Source: Cranoglanis bouderius (taxonomy: Eukaryota; Chordata; Actinopteri; Siluriformes; Cranoglanididae). Taken from it: a stretch of 64,000 nucleotides of DNA. The notes under the pieces are model-generated. The model searched no databases. It was not told the origin of the DNA and saw only the letters and a program-made list of their open reading frames with translations. Shown in pieces: positions 11,913-21,800 of this stretch; position 1 is the stretch's first letter, and each line of letters opens with the position of its first letter. Made by a program: the position numbers and the translations under genes. The stretch is taken from NCBI GenBank assembly GCA_023630585.1, contig CM042553.1, positions 62,001 to 126,000 of the forward strand. Direction: 5' to 3'.

Positions 11913-14900
11913 ACCCGTGCAGGAGATTATCGACTCCATGCTTGAGAAAGGTGTCATCCGCCCATGCAACAGCACCTATTCTGCTCCCATCTGGCCCGTC
12001 CTTAAGCCAAACGGGAAGTGGCGACCCACCATTGACTACAGGAAGCTGAACCAGCAGGTGCCACTGTCACGATGGCCCATGACCCAGCTGGAGCAGGAAA
12101 TACCTAGAATACAGGGAGCCACCATTTTCTCTACGCTTGACGTGGCCTCAGGATTCTGGACTATACCTGTACATCCAGACGACCAACACAAGCTGGCCTT
12201 TACCTTCGGCAACCGACAGTACACGTTCACAAGGTGCCCATTCGGCTACGCCAACTCACCAGCGGAGTTCAACATCTTCTTGAACAAAGCATGCCCGGAC
12301 GCCAGAATGAGAGGCAACCTCATCTACGTAGACGATGTTCTCATGAAAAGCACAACGGTAACTGATCACCTGAGAGAAATAGACTATGTACTGGACCAAC
12401 TAACCACTGCCGGTGCCAAGATCGCCCTCCACAAAGGACAGTGGTGCCGAACCAAAGTCAACTATGTGGGCCTACTCATCGGATCACGGGGCATTGAACC
12501 TCAGACCAGCCGCATCCAGGCCATCCAGAACATCAAGCCTCCCACTAATGTCACAGAGCTGCGGAGTTTTCTGGGCGTGTGCAACTACTCACGACAGTTC
12601 ATCGAGAACTACGCAGACATTGCACGACCATTAACTACGCTTCTCAAAAAGGACTGCCCATTCGCCTGGACAGAGGCTCAAGCGAACGCTATGAAAGAAC
12701 TTAAAGGTCATTTGTGCACAGCTCCATGCCTGGCTTACCCTGATCCACAAAAAGAGTTCTATTTGGAAGCTGGATTCTCCAACCACTGTCTCAGTGCGGG
12801 TCTTTACCAAAAGCATGACCAGGACAAAAGAGTGGTTGCATATGCCAGCAAGACACTCCTTCCACCGGAAACTAAATACTCGGACTGTGAAAAGGCGCTG
12901 CTTTGCACTGTATGGGCCATACAACGCTTCTCCAACTACATCGGAGCACAAAAGGTCATCATAGAAACTTGCCACCAGCCTGTAATGTTTCTCAACAGCC
13001 AACGCATCCGAGATGGCGTGGTCACCAATTCACGCATAGCCATGTGGTTGATGGCCCTCCAAGGGCGCAACGTTGAGGCACGATACGCCCAGAATCACAA
13101 GTCTGCGCTGGGCAACGGCTTGGCTGCATGTCAAAACTGCTCTGATGACACACCTGCTGCAACACTGGACGCAGAGGGACCCCAGCAACAACAACCGACC
13201 TGTCACAGATACTTTGAGGAGAAGGTGTGCCAAGGGATGCCTACTGCCTACGTCGACGGGTGCTCCTACAACCACGAAGGCACCTTAAAAGCGGGCGCAG
13301 GAGTGCTATGGCTAAACAACCACCCCTGTCCACCGCAACACTTCCAGTTGGGCCCTCAGTCATCACAACATGCTGAGGTAGCAGCCATCCTGATAACCCT
13401 CCAGATCGCTGCAGCCCATAACAACAGAGAACTCCTCATCTGCACAGACTCTAACTATGCAAGACTCAGTTTCACATGCCATCTTTCGGGCTGGAAACAA
13501 AACGGGTTCAAGATGGCAAACAACAAGCCGGTCAAACACCAACACCTGTTCCAAGCGTGCGAGGACATCACAAAAACACATGACATGATCATCTATTGGA
13601 AAAAGGTGAAAGGACACTCAAAACAACCAGGCCTGGATAAAGACCTGAATGACCAAACTGATGCCCTTGCCAAAATGGGCGCACTACATGGAGACCTATG
13701 GTCACCTCCAGCTCAGCCACCCATCTTGAATGTGGCAGCAATAACCCGCAGCAAGCGAACCCTTCCTGCAACACCACAAGCCTCGCAGCCACTTTCGCTG
13801 GCACCACAAATCTCTAACAATGACATAGCTGATCTTCAAGCCTCAGACACCTCCATCCAAGCTATGCTACACCACCTCTCTGACCCCTCCAACCACCCGA
13901 TCACACCGTCTGACCTCACTGCTGCCCCTTCCCTCAGACGGCTACATGAGATCAAAGACATGCTGCGCGTGACGGACAACATTCTGTGGTATGTCCCTGA
14001 TGACCTCACAGCGCCAAGGCTTGTGGTGCCACAGGTCCAAAGGGGGGTCATGTTAATGTATGCCCACGACGCACCATGTGCTGGACATCACGGCACCAGA
14101 GCCACTTACGACACACTGAAGCAAGTGGCATACTGGCCCGGTATGCAGCAAGACGTGGCAGAGTACGTCAGAGGGTGCCTGGTTTGCTGCCAATTTGAAC
14201 CAGCAAACCCAAACCACAGAGCCCCACTGCAATGCAGAGGAGTCATGTTCCCATGGTCAGACCTCCAAATAGACTGTGTGGGACCTCTGCCCAGGTCAAC
14301 AAGGGGCAATAAGTACTTCCTCACAGTAGTATGCCAATTCACCAAGTGGGTAGAGTGTCTTCCAGCACCCAACGACACTGCCCAGTCCACGGCATACCTA
14401 CTGATGAACCATATCTTCTCCAGATTCGGACTGCCACTAAGGGTCAACTCCGACAGGGGCACACACTTTACAGCTGAAATCATGCAGCAGACTTGGAAGC
14501 TCCTGGGTGTACAGGCTCAACTACACATCAGCCACCACCCCAGGTCCTCAGGCCAGGTGGAGCGAACGAATCGGACTGTGGTCAGCATGCTGAGGAAATA
14601 CGTGTCTGCCAACCAAAAGGACTGGGATGCAAAACTTCCCCTGGTACTCATGGCCATCAGAGCCACCCCGCAGGAATCAACTTGCGTGTCTCCCTTCGAA
14701 TTGATGACTGGGCGACAAATGACCCTACCGCTGCACCTGCTGTACCAACCGGGAGACTCCAACCTCGTCACAGCCTACACCACACACCAATACCTGGATG
14801 AGCTACACCGGCACCTAAGGACGACGTTTGCTTTCGCCCAACAACAGCTGCAAAGGAGCGCTGAAGGCCAGAAAGCATATTACGACCGGAAAGCATCACA

Positions 14901-15165
14901 CCAGGAACTGAATGTGGGTGATAAGGTCTGGTACTACAACTTCACACAGCCACTCCAGACAGCCTCCAAACGACTGTCGAAGAAGCTGCTCCCCCACTGG
15001 ACAGGACCGCACGAGATCGTGGACAAACTCTCCGCAGTCGCGTACAGAATCCAACTAAAGCAGGGACAGAAAGACCCGATTTTCAAATGGGTCCATCGAA
15101 ACCAAATAAAGAGACATGTGGCTGCTGGCAGGGAAAAGAAAGGGGGGGGGACTAATATAAACTAA
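11863..15165 (+). CDS. pol: pol 3' part: reverse transcriptase, RNase H, integrase
   Basis: This open segment of 1,100 codons belongs to the Pol polyprotein; its ATG is probably not a natural start, since the segment continues the broken frame upstream. The RT spans about residues 20-270, with LDVASGFW and YVDD at 155-158. A connection region (about 295-430) resembles a decayed RNase H. A second, better RNase H starts near 463, with VDG, TDSNYA and NDQTDALAK. Integrase follows, with an HHCC zinc finger (GHHG, CLVCC at about 740-785) and the D,D(35)E triad at 804, 864 and 900. A GPY/F-type WTGPHEI module near 1045-1065 ends the protein. These enzymes copy viral RNA into DNA and insert it. No stop interrupts this part. 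Confidence 0.93.
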   Translation: MLLPLSSSSKIPIASHEPVQEIIDSMLEKGVIRPCNSTYSAPIWPVLKPNGKWRPTIDYRKLNQQVPLSRWPMTQLEQEIPRIQGATIFSTLDVASGFWTIPVHPDDQHKLAFTFGNRQYTFTRCPFGYANSPAEFNIFLNKACPDARMRGNLIYVDDVLMKSTTVTDHLREIDYVLDQLTTAGAKIALHKGQWCRTKVNYVGLLIGSRGIEPQTSRIQAIQNIKPPTNVTELRSFLGVCNYSRQFIENYADIARPLTTLLKKDCPFAWTEAQANAMKELKGHLCTAPCLAYPDPQKEFYLEAGFSNHCLSAGLYQKHDQDKRVVAYASKTLLPPETKYSDCEKALLCTVWAIQRFSNYIGAQKVIIETCHQPVMFLNSQRIRDGVVTNSRIAMWLMALQGRNVEARYAQNHKSALGNGLAACQNCSDDTPAATLDAEGPQQQQPTCHRYFEEKVCQGMPTAYVDGCSYNHEGTLKAGAGVLWLNNHPCPPQHFQLGPQSSQHAEVAAILITLQIAAAHNNRELLICTDSNYARLSFTCHLSGWKQNGFKMANNKPVKHQHLFQACEDITKTHDMIIYWKKVKGHSKQPGLDKDLNDQTDALAKMGALHGDLWSPPAQPPILNVAAITRSKRTLPATPQASQPLSLAPQISNNDIADLQASDTSIQAMLHHLSDPSNHPITPSDLTAAPSLRRLHEIKDMLRVTDNILWYVPDDLTAPRLVVPQVQRGVMLMYAHDAPCAGHHGTRATYDTLKQVAYWPGMQQDVAEYVRGCLVCCQFEPANPNHRAPLQCRGVMFPWSDLQIDCVGPLPRSTRGNKYFLTVVCQFTKWVECLPAPNDTAQSTAYLLMNHIFSRFGLPLRVNSDRGTHFTAEIMQQTWKLLGVQAQLHISHHPRSSGQVERTNRTVVSMLRKYVSANQKDWDAKLPLVLMAIRATPQESTCVSPFELMTGRQMTLPLHLLYQPGDSNLVTAYTTHQYLDELHRHLRTTFAFAQQQLQRSAEGQKAYYDRKASHQELNVGDKVWYYNFTQPLQTASKRLSKKLLPHWTGPHEIVDKLSAVAYRIQLKQGQKDPIFKWVHRNQIKRHVAAGREKKGGGTNIN

Positions 15166-15268
15166 CCCAGTCACAGTCTGCAGAGCAAGGAAAGCATCCT
15201 GACCAACCAGGGACATCAACCGCTTACCTACTGCCTTTCTCTTTCTCTCTCCCTCTTTTTCCTACACT

Positions 15269-15270
15269 AG
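15269..15270 (+). other. Splice acceptor immediately before env
   Basis: A 30-base pyrimidine tract (15238-15268) ends in ACTAG one base upstream of the env ATG at 15272. This is a textbook 3' splice site and implies that Env is translated from a spliced subgenomic mRNA. Confidence 0.6.
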
Positions 15271-15271
15271 G

Positions 15272-17062
15272 ATGCTGCTGTGGCTCACCATCCTGTACCT
15301 CCAGACAACCGGAGGACAACCGCAACCAGAAATCGCCACACCGGGTCCAGCATCAGGCATTGTACTGCAAGAACAACCTGGACTCCTCATCACCAACTGC
15401 AGGACCCACACCCAGAAAGTGTACGTCCGACTCAACTCTCGCAACGTCTACCAAGCACACTACCCACGCACCGTGGCACAATACAGCTGGGCAGGCACCC
15501 GATGGACCGAGAACGCCCTCAATCACGCAGGGGCTGACGTCAAGTACATGCTCACCCAACTGGAGAAAATGACTGTCACCCAAGCAGAGCTAAGCGGACA
15601 CAACCGCCGTACTAAGCGGTTCTTGGGAGCTTTACTCGGAGCCGCCGCTGCTGTTGGAACCCTGTTCAACATCGGCATGTCTAGTGTCAATGCAGTGAGC
15701 CTAGCCACCGTAAGACGACACGTGGCCGAAATTCAAACCGAGATTCCACAGCTTAGAGAGCAGCTCGCGACCCAAAGTCAAACCCTACAGACCATTGGCA
15801 AAACATTAAAAGGCACTGTGGTTGTTCTCAATACTCACAGCGTCCTACTGAACCAAACTATGAACTCAATGAAGCAGTTATTTTCAATCTTCCAAAATGA
15901 TTTTGCTCAAACGCAACTGGTCACGTCCCTCATGACAGACATGCTACGAGAGGTGAGCTCCTCCATTGACAGCTTAGCAATGGGCAGGATTCCAACGTAC
16001 CTGGTACCCCTGAGCCTCGTGCAATCGGTGCTGGCCTCCGCCACTACTGGCCTAACCGACCCTCTGCAAACACATCTCGCTTACTCTCTGGGTAGTGCCA
16101 TCCCCTTACACGTCGATCCCGAACAAGGTGAAGTGGCCTTCCTCCTGAATCTACCCATCATCGAATCGAACAACATTTACAGACTCAAAGACGTTGTCAA
16201 TGTCGGGTTTTGGCAAAGCAACACCCACATTAAGATACACACGCCAGATGTGGTGGCCTACCATGACAGCAATACCCAGCTGTATCTGGCCCCAAACCTA
16301 CGCATGTGTACTTTGACAAAAGATATTCACTATTTCTGTCCCAGCAAGCCTTTCCTCAGGGATAACACCGAAGGGATCTGTGGATTACAGCCGATGAGAG
16401 GCGACACCCGCTGCCCCGCCGAGGCCAAGCCGCACACCCAAGTCATCGAAACGCAAGCCGAGATCGTGGGCAATCGGTGGCTGATCAATACTCCCTCACG
16501 TACGGCCACCCTGACCTACGATCAGCATGACACCGCCACCCGTGTCAGCCTGCCCAACCAGAGCCTGTGGATTCAAGTACCGGAAGGTGCCATCCTCCAC
16601 CTCGATAACCTGGCATTGTACCACCTCCCGAGCGAAGAGTACTGGTCAGAGCTGGAAATCCCGGCCTTCTTCAAGAACCACAACCTCACACTGGATCCAG
16701 AACTGGAACTGAGGATTGAGCAAGAGGGGGCCCAGTTAATCGACCTCACTCCCCTCGAGGCGACCCTCCAAGCGCTATCCCGTTCGCCCAGCCCGACCAG
16801 TTCAACAGTGGTTCAAGCCTGGACAGCCGCCGACATGGCACTCTGCCTCTCTACAGCCATAGGCTACGCCCTGACGCTAGGCCTGGCCTTCGCCCTGTCA
16901 AAACGGATCAACGCTACACGAGAATCCATGAGCAGATGCGTGGCCGCCCTTCCTCGAGGCTTCAAACAGAGACCACGGGGAGAGGAAATTCAAACCGAGG
17001 CTACACCCAACCTCATCGAGATGGATCCCCAACCAGGAGATCAAAAAGCAGAGGACAATTAG
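15272..17062 (+). CDS. env: env, F-protein-like fusion glycoprotein (intact ORF)
   Basis: The ORF is 596 codons, open from an ATG next to a splice acceptor. A hydrophobic signal peptide spans residues 1-13. A furin-like RTKR site at 113-116 is followed at once by a hydrophobic, Ala/Gly-rich fusion peptide starting FLGALLG. A heptad-rich stretch (about 140-215) has the features of HR1. Four cysteines cluster at about 350-395. A membrane anchor lies at about 520-543, with a 50-residue tail containing a Cys. Several NxS/T sites are present. The short piece before the cleavage site (116 residues) and the long one after it match a mononegavirus or baculovirus F protein rather than a classical SU/TM pair. 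The protein would mediate membrane fusion. It lacks visible disruption although gag and pol are broken. Confidence 0.88.
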   Translation: MLLWLTILYLQTTGGQPQPEIATPGPASGIVLQEQPGLLITNCRTHTQKVYVRLNSRNVYQAHYPRTVAQYSWAGTRWTENALNHAGADVKYMLTQLEKMTVTQAELSGHNRRTKRFLGALLGAAAAVGTLFNIGMSSVNAVSLATVRRHVAEIQTEIPQLREQLATQSQTLQTIGKTLKGTVVVLNTHSVLLNQTMNSMKQLFSIFQNDFAQTQLVTSLMTDMLREVSSSIDSLAMGRIPTYLVPLSLVQSVLASATTGLTDPLQTHLAYSLGSAIPLHVDPEQGEVAFLLNLPIIESNNIYRLKDVVNVGFWQSNTHIKIHTPDVVAYHDSNTQLYLAPNLRMCTLTKDIHYFCPSKPFLRDNTEGICGLQPMRGDTRCPAEAKPHTQVIETQAEIVGNRWLINTPSRTATLTYDQHDTATRVSLPNQSLWIQVPEGAILHLDNLALYHLPSEEYWSELEIPAFFKNHNLTLDPELELRIEQEGAQLIDLTPLEATLQALSRSPSPTSSTVVQAWTAADMALCLSTAIGYALTLGLAFALSKRINATRESMSRCVAALPRGFKQRPRGEEIQTEATPNLIEMDPQPGDQKAEDN

Positions 17063-17127
17063 GAACCCCCGTCAATCAACCAGTTTGATACACTCGCCAC
17101 CCGATCACCATGACGACTGTCGCCCAA

Positions 17128-17169
17128 CGATGTCCTCACAGGGACATCATTGTCCGAAAGAGGGGGAGC
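17128..17169 (+). other. Polypurine tract with upstream hairpin
   Basis: GAAAGAGGGGGAG ends one base before the 3' LTR and is the expected primer for plus-strand DNA. Just upstream, GATGTCC and GGACATC (17129-17148) can form a stem with a short loop. The hairpin's role is unknown. Confidence 0.8.
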
Positions 17170-18860
17170 TGTAACGTATCGGGGTGCCCAAACTGATTTC
17201 TAAATTAACCCAAGTGAAACATATAAAGTTTCATTCCTTTAAGTGACCCAGAATAACCCGAGAGGCCTCCTTGACCAGATGCACCTTTGGAATGCAGGAT
17301 ACTCTTTGGGAACCCACACAGGACCTACTCCCGCAATAAAAGAAACCTTTGATGACAGAACGTCTGGGAAACTTCAGGATTAGTTCGTCAACAAGGATCC
17401 ACCATTTGCCGACCCCAGGGCCCGTAAATCTTCGATTTAATCTCAGTTTACACCCTCAGAGATTAACATCGGAGCCAATCGGTCTAGCAAAGAACCTCCT
17501 CCCTAGAAGGTCACCCTGAGGTGACCAAAGGACCGTTGTGACTTTAGAAGAACGCCAGCCCCCTCTTCTGGACATGCACACACTCACGCACACACACAGT
17601 GAACATGTCTCTTGAATGTAACCTGTAATCATATCCCTAGATAGTTATAATGTATTCGTATATGCATGTGTTGTGTGTCTAGATAACCTAGTTGTAGCGA
17701 TTTTATATAGTTTGAGCGAAAAGCTAATTTTTAAGTTGTCTGTAACTATGTCTAATGATCCTACACTGTCCAAGATATCATAATCTCCTTGAAGTTTGGT
17801 ACCAAAATCATTGTCTCATAATATGCCAATTAATGATGCATACTACAGGACGATAGGATGTATCATTCTATACTTTTCCATGTTTTATCAAATACCATAT
17901 TAATCCAAACTTAACACAAACCCCGCCCTGACATGCGACCCGTTCTGGGACAGACCAAGGAAGTTTTCCCCCAGAACTTTCTCATCTCTCTCTGGATTCG
18001 CCAGCAGCTCAGAGAGGCGTGTAGATTGGCATTGTCCATAAAAGACCGCGACACGCGTCGCTCGCTCGCTCGCTCACTCGCTCTTTCTTACCCTCTTCCT
18101 GCTTCTCACCTTGCCGCCTCCGCCTTCCGTTTCCGGCATTCCTCCGGACTCTCCTTTGTCTCGTGAAACCACATGGCAATTACCATATTCTTCATTCTCG
18201 GGCGAGACTCAACTCCGTTCACCCCTACTCTACCGACGCCGAAGAACCAGCAAACTCCTCGCTAAATCTACGAACCAAGGACCCTCGCGAACGGCATAAA
18301 ATTAACGCAAGTATAATTCCAATTGATCTATAGAGGTGTCCTTTAAGTCAAAGCCACTTTTGTTGAAAAGTTGAATTCGAATTCCTTTGCTGATTCTCGA
18401 GGTTAAACTGTGTTCTGCCATTGTTACTTTCATTACTTTTCCTTCTGTTTCTTTCACTTACCCTGTATATATGTATTATTTGTTTGTACCTAGTTGTGTA
18501 TATCAGTAGTTTTTACGTAATTATTAAAATCCATGGTTATCACGCTGGATCGTCTGTTTTTACTTATGACAAGGTTCACTTTTAACATTGCTCCTCGCTA
18601 CGCGCTGTATTTCTGTTAACTTAGAATAAACTATGCTTCGTGGCCAGAAGAATAATTTATTCTTTTAGAGTAATACGAAGACTGCCCTGGTAAGTTTGGT
18701 GGACAAACAGATCAAGCTGCTTCGCATTTAATTCTAAAGCTAGGTTACAGTAATTAATATAACATTCCCTTTCATGGTCGATTTATATCCATGCTTAATC
18801 AGAACACGCTTCGAATAGAGCTATAGATATATTTCACCCATTTGAGCTAGATTCGCTACA
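17170..18860 (+). repeat. 3' LTR of the endogenous retrovirus
   Basis: This 1,691-bp copy of the 5' LTR runs TG...CA. It has a TATA-like ATAAAA at 18038 and a 6-bp insertion (CTCCGC) near 18118 relative to the 5' copy. It is followed by TGAT and then the resumed satellite. Confidence 0.93.
18625..18630 (+). terminator. Polyadenylation signal in the 3' LTR
   Basis: AATAAA in the same place as in the 5' LTR. It is the probable end-of-transcript signal for the provirus. Confidence 0.5.
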
Positions 18861-21800
18861 TGATGTTGATGTGATGTTGATCTGATGTTGACGTGATGTT
18901 GATGTGATGTTGATGTGATGTTGCTGAGATGTTGCTGTGATCTTGATTCGATGTTGATGTCATGTTGGAGTGATGTTGATTCGATGTTGATGTGATGTTG
19001 ATGTGATGTCGATGTGATGTTGATGTGATGATGTGCTGTTGCTGAGATGTTGCTGTGATGTTGACTCAATGTTGATGTGATGTTTACATGATGTTGATGT
19101 GATGTTGATGTGATGTCGATGAGATATTGCTGTGATGTTGATGTGATATTGCTGAGATGTTGCTGTGATGTTGATGTGATGATGTGATGTTGAAGAGATT
19201 TTGATGTGGTGTTGCTGAGATGTTGCTGATATGTTGCTGTGATGTTGATTCGATGTTGATGTTGACATGATGTGGTGTTGATGTGATGTAGATGTGATGT
19301 TGCTGTGATATTGATGTGATGTTGCTGAGATGTTGTTGTGACGTTGATGTGATGAAGTCATGTTGCTGAGATGTTTCTGTGATGTTGATGACATGTTGAT
19401 GTGATGTTGATGTGATGTCGATGAGCTGTTGGTGATGTTGATTCAGCTGTTGGTGATGATGTGATGTTGCGTTCATGTTGATTCAATTATGATGTGATGT
19501 TGGAGATGTTTCTCTGATGTTGAAGTGATGTTGATGTGATGTTGATCTGATGTCGATGTTATGTTGATGTGATGTTGAGATTTTGATGTGGTGTTGCTGT
19601 GATGTTGATTCGATGTTGATGTGAAGTTGATGTGATGTTAATGTGAGGTTGATGTGAGGTTGATGTGATGTCGATGTGAAGTTAGTGTGATAATGATGTT
19701 ATGTTGCTGAGACGTTGCTGTGATGTTGATGTGATGATGCTGAGATGTTGCTGTGATGTTGATTTGATGTTGCTGTGATGATGTGATGATGCTGAGATGG
19801 CGATATGTTTACGTGATGTTGATGTGATGTTGATGTGATTTTGATGTGATGTCGATGAGATGTTGCTGTGATGTTGATGTGTTGTTGCGTTGATGTTGAT
19901 TCGATGTTGATGTGATGTCGTCGATGTTGCTGTGATGTTGATGTGATGTTGCTGAGATGTTGCTGTGATGTTGATGTGATGTTGATGTGATGTTGACGGG
20001 ATGTTGATGTGATGTTGATGTGATGTAGATGAGATGTTGCTGTGATGTTGATTCGATGTTGCGTTGATGTTGATTCGATGTTGATGTGATGTCGAAGACG
20101 GTGCTGTGATGTTGCTGAGATGTTGCTGTGATGTTGATGTGATGTTGATGTGATGTTGCTGAGATGTTGATGTGATGATGTGGTGTTGCTGAGATGTGGC
20201 TGTCATGTTGACTCAATGTTGATGTGATGTTTACATAATGGTGATGTGATGTTGATGTGATGTCGATGAGTTATTGGTGTGATGTTGATGTGATGTTGAT
20301 GTGATGTTGATGAGATGTTGATGTGGTGTTGCTGAGATGTTGCTGAGATGTTGCTGGGATGTTGATTCGATGTTGATGTTGACGTGATGTGGTGTTGATG
20401 TGATGTAGATGTGATATTGCTGTGATATTGATGTGATGTTGCTGAGATGTTGTTGTGACGTTGATGTGAGGAAGTGATGTTGCTGAGATGTTGCTGTGAT
20501 GTTTATTCAATGTTGATGGTGACGTGATGTGGTGTTGATGTGATGTCAATGTGATGTTCCTGTGATGTTGATGTGATGTTGCCGAAATTTTGATGTGATG
20601 TTGTTTCGATGTTGCTGTGATGTTGCTGTGATGTTGATTCGATGTTGCTGTGATGTTGATGTAATGTTGCTGAGATGTTGCTGTGATGTTGATTCGATGT
20701 CGATGTGATGTTGACGTGATGTCGATGTGATGTTGATGTGATGGTGATGCCATGTTGCTGTGATGTTGACGTGATGTTGCTGAGATGTTGCTGTGATGTC
20801 GATGTGATGTTGCTGATGTGTTGCTGTGATGTTGATGTGATGTTGAGGTGATGTTGCTGAGATGTTGCTGTGATGTTGATTTGATCTTGATGTGATTTCG
20901 ATGTAATGTTGATGTGATGTCGATGAGATGTTGCTGTGATGTTGATCTGATGTTGCTGAGATGTTGCTGTGATCTTGATGTGATGTTGCTGAGATGTTGC
21001 TGTGATGTTTATGTGATGTCGATGAGATGTTGGTGATGTTGATTCGATGTTGATGTGATGTTGACGTGATGTTGAAGTGATGTTGATGTGATGTTTCTGA
21101 GATGTCGGTGATGTTGACATGATGTTGATGTGATTTTGATTCGATGTTGCTGTGATGATGTATTGTTGATGTGATGATGCTGAGATTTTGCTGTGATGTC
21201 GATGAGATGTTGCTTTGATGTTGATGTGATGGTGCTGAGATGTTGCGATGATGTTGATTCGATGTTGATGTTGAGGTGATGTGGTGTTGATGTGATTATG
21301 TGATTCTGTGATGATGTGATGTTGCTGCGATTTTGCTGTGATGTTGATGTGATGTTGCTGCGATGTAGAAGTGATGTTGATTCGATGTTGCCATGATGTT
21401 GATGATATATTCATGTGATGTTGATGTGATGTCGATGAGATGTTGGTGATGTTGCTGAGATGCTGATGTGATGTTGATGTGATCTTGATTCGATTCTGAT
21501 GTGATGACGTGATGTTGATGTGATGTTGCTGAGATGTTACTTTGATGTTGATGTGATGTTGATGTCGATGAGATGCTGATGTGATGTTGATGTGATGTTG
21601 GCAAGATTTTGCTGTAATGTTTATTCGATGTTGATGTTGACGTGATGTATTCATGTGATGTTGATGTGATGTTGCTGAGATGTTGCTGTGATGTTGATTC
21701 GATGTTGATGTGATGTTGACATGATGATGTGATGATGTGATGTCGGTGAGATGTTGCAGTGATGTTGATGTGATGTTGCTGAGATGTTGGTGATGTTGAC

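Larger units (their letters stand above)
4395..18860 (+). mobile_element. Full-length endogenous retrovirus (lokiretrovirus-like), 14.5 kb
   Basis: The element starts TGTAACG and ends GCTACA at both LTRs and is flanked by TGAT on each side (4391-4394 and 18861-18864). The duplication is suggestive only, because TGAT is frequent in the flanking satellite. Between the LTRs are a primer-binding site, a 1.9-kb leader, gag, pol (protease, RT, RNase H, integrase), env and a polypurine tract. By eye the LTRs differ at roughly 25-30 positions plus one 6-bp indel in about 1,690 bp, so the insertion is fairly recent. Gag and Pol are broken; Env is open. An F-protein-like Env joined to a retroviral pol matches the published description of lokiretroviruses; that family assignment is inference. 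Confidence 0.93.
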
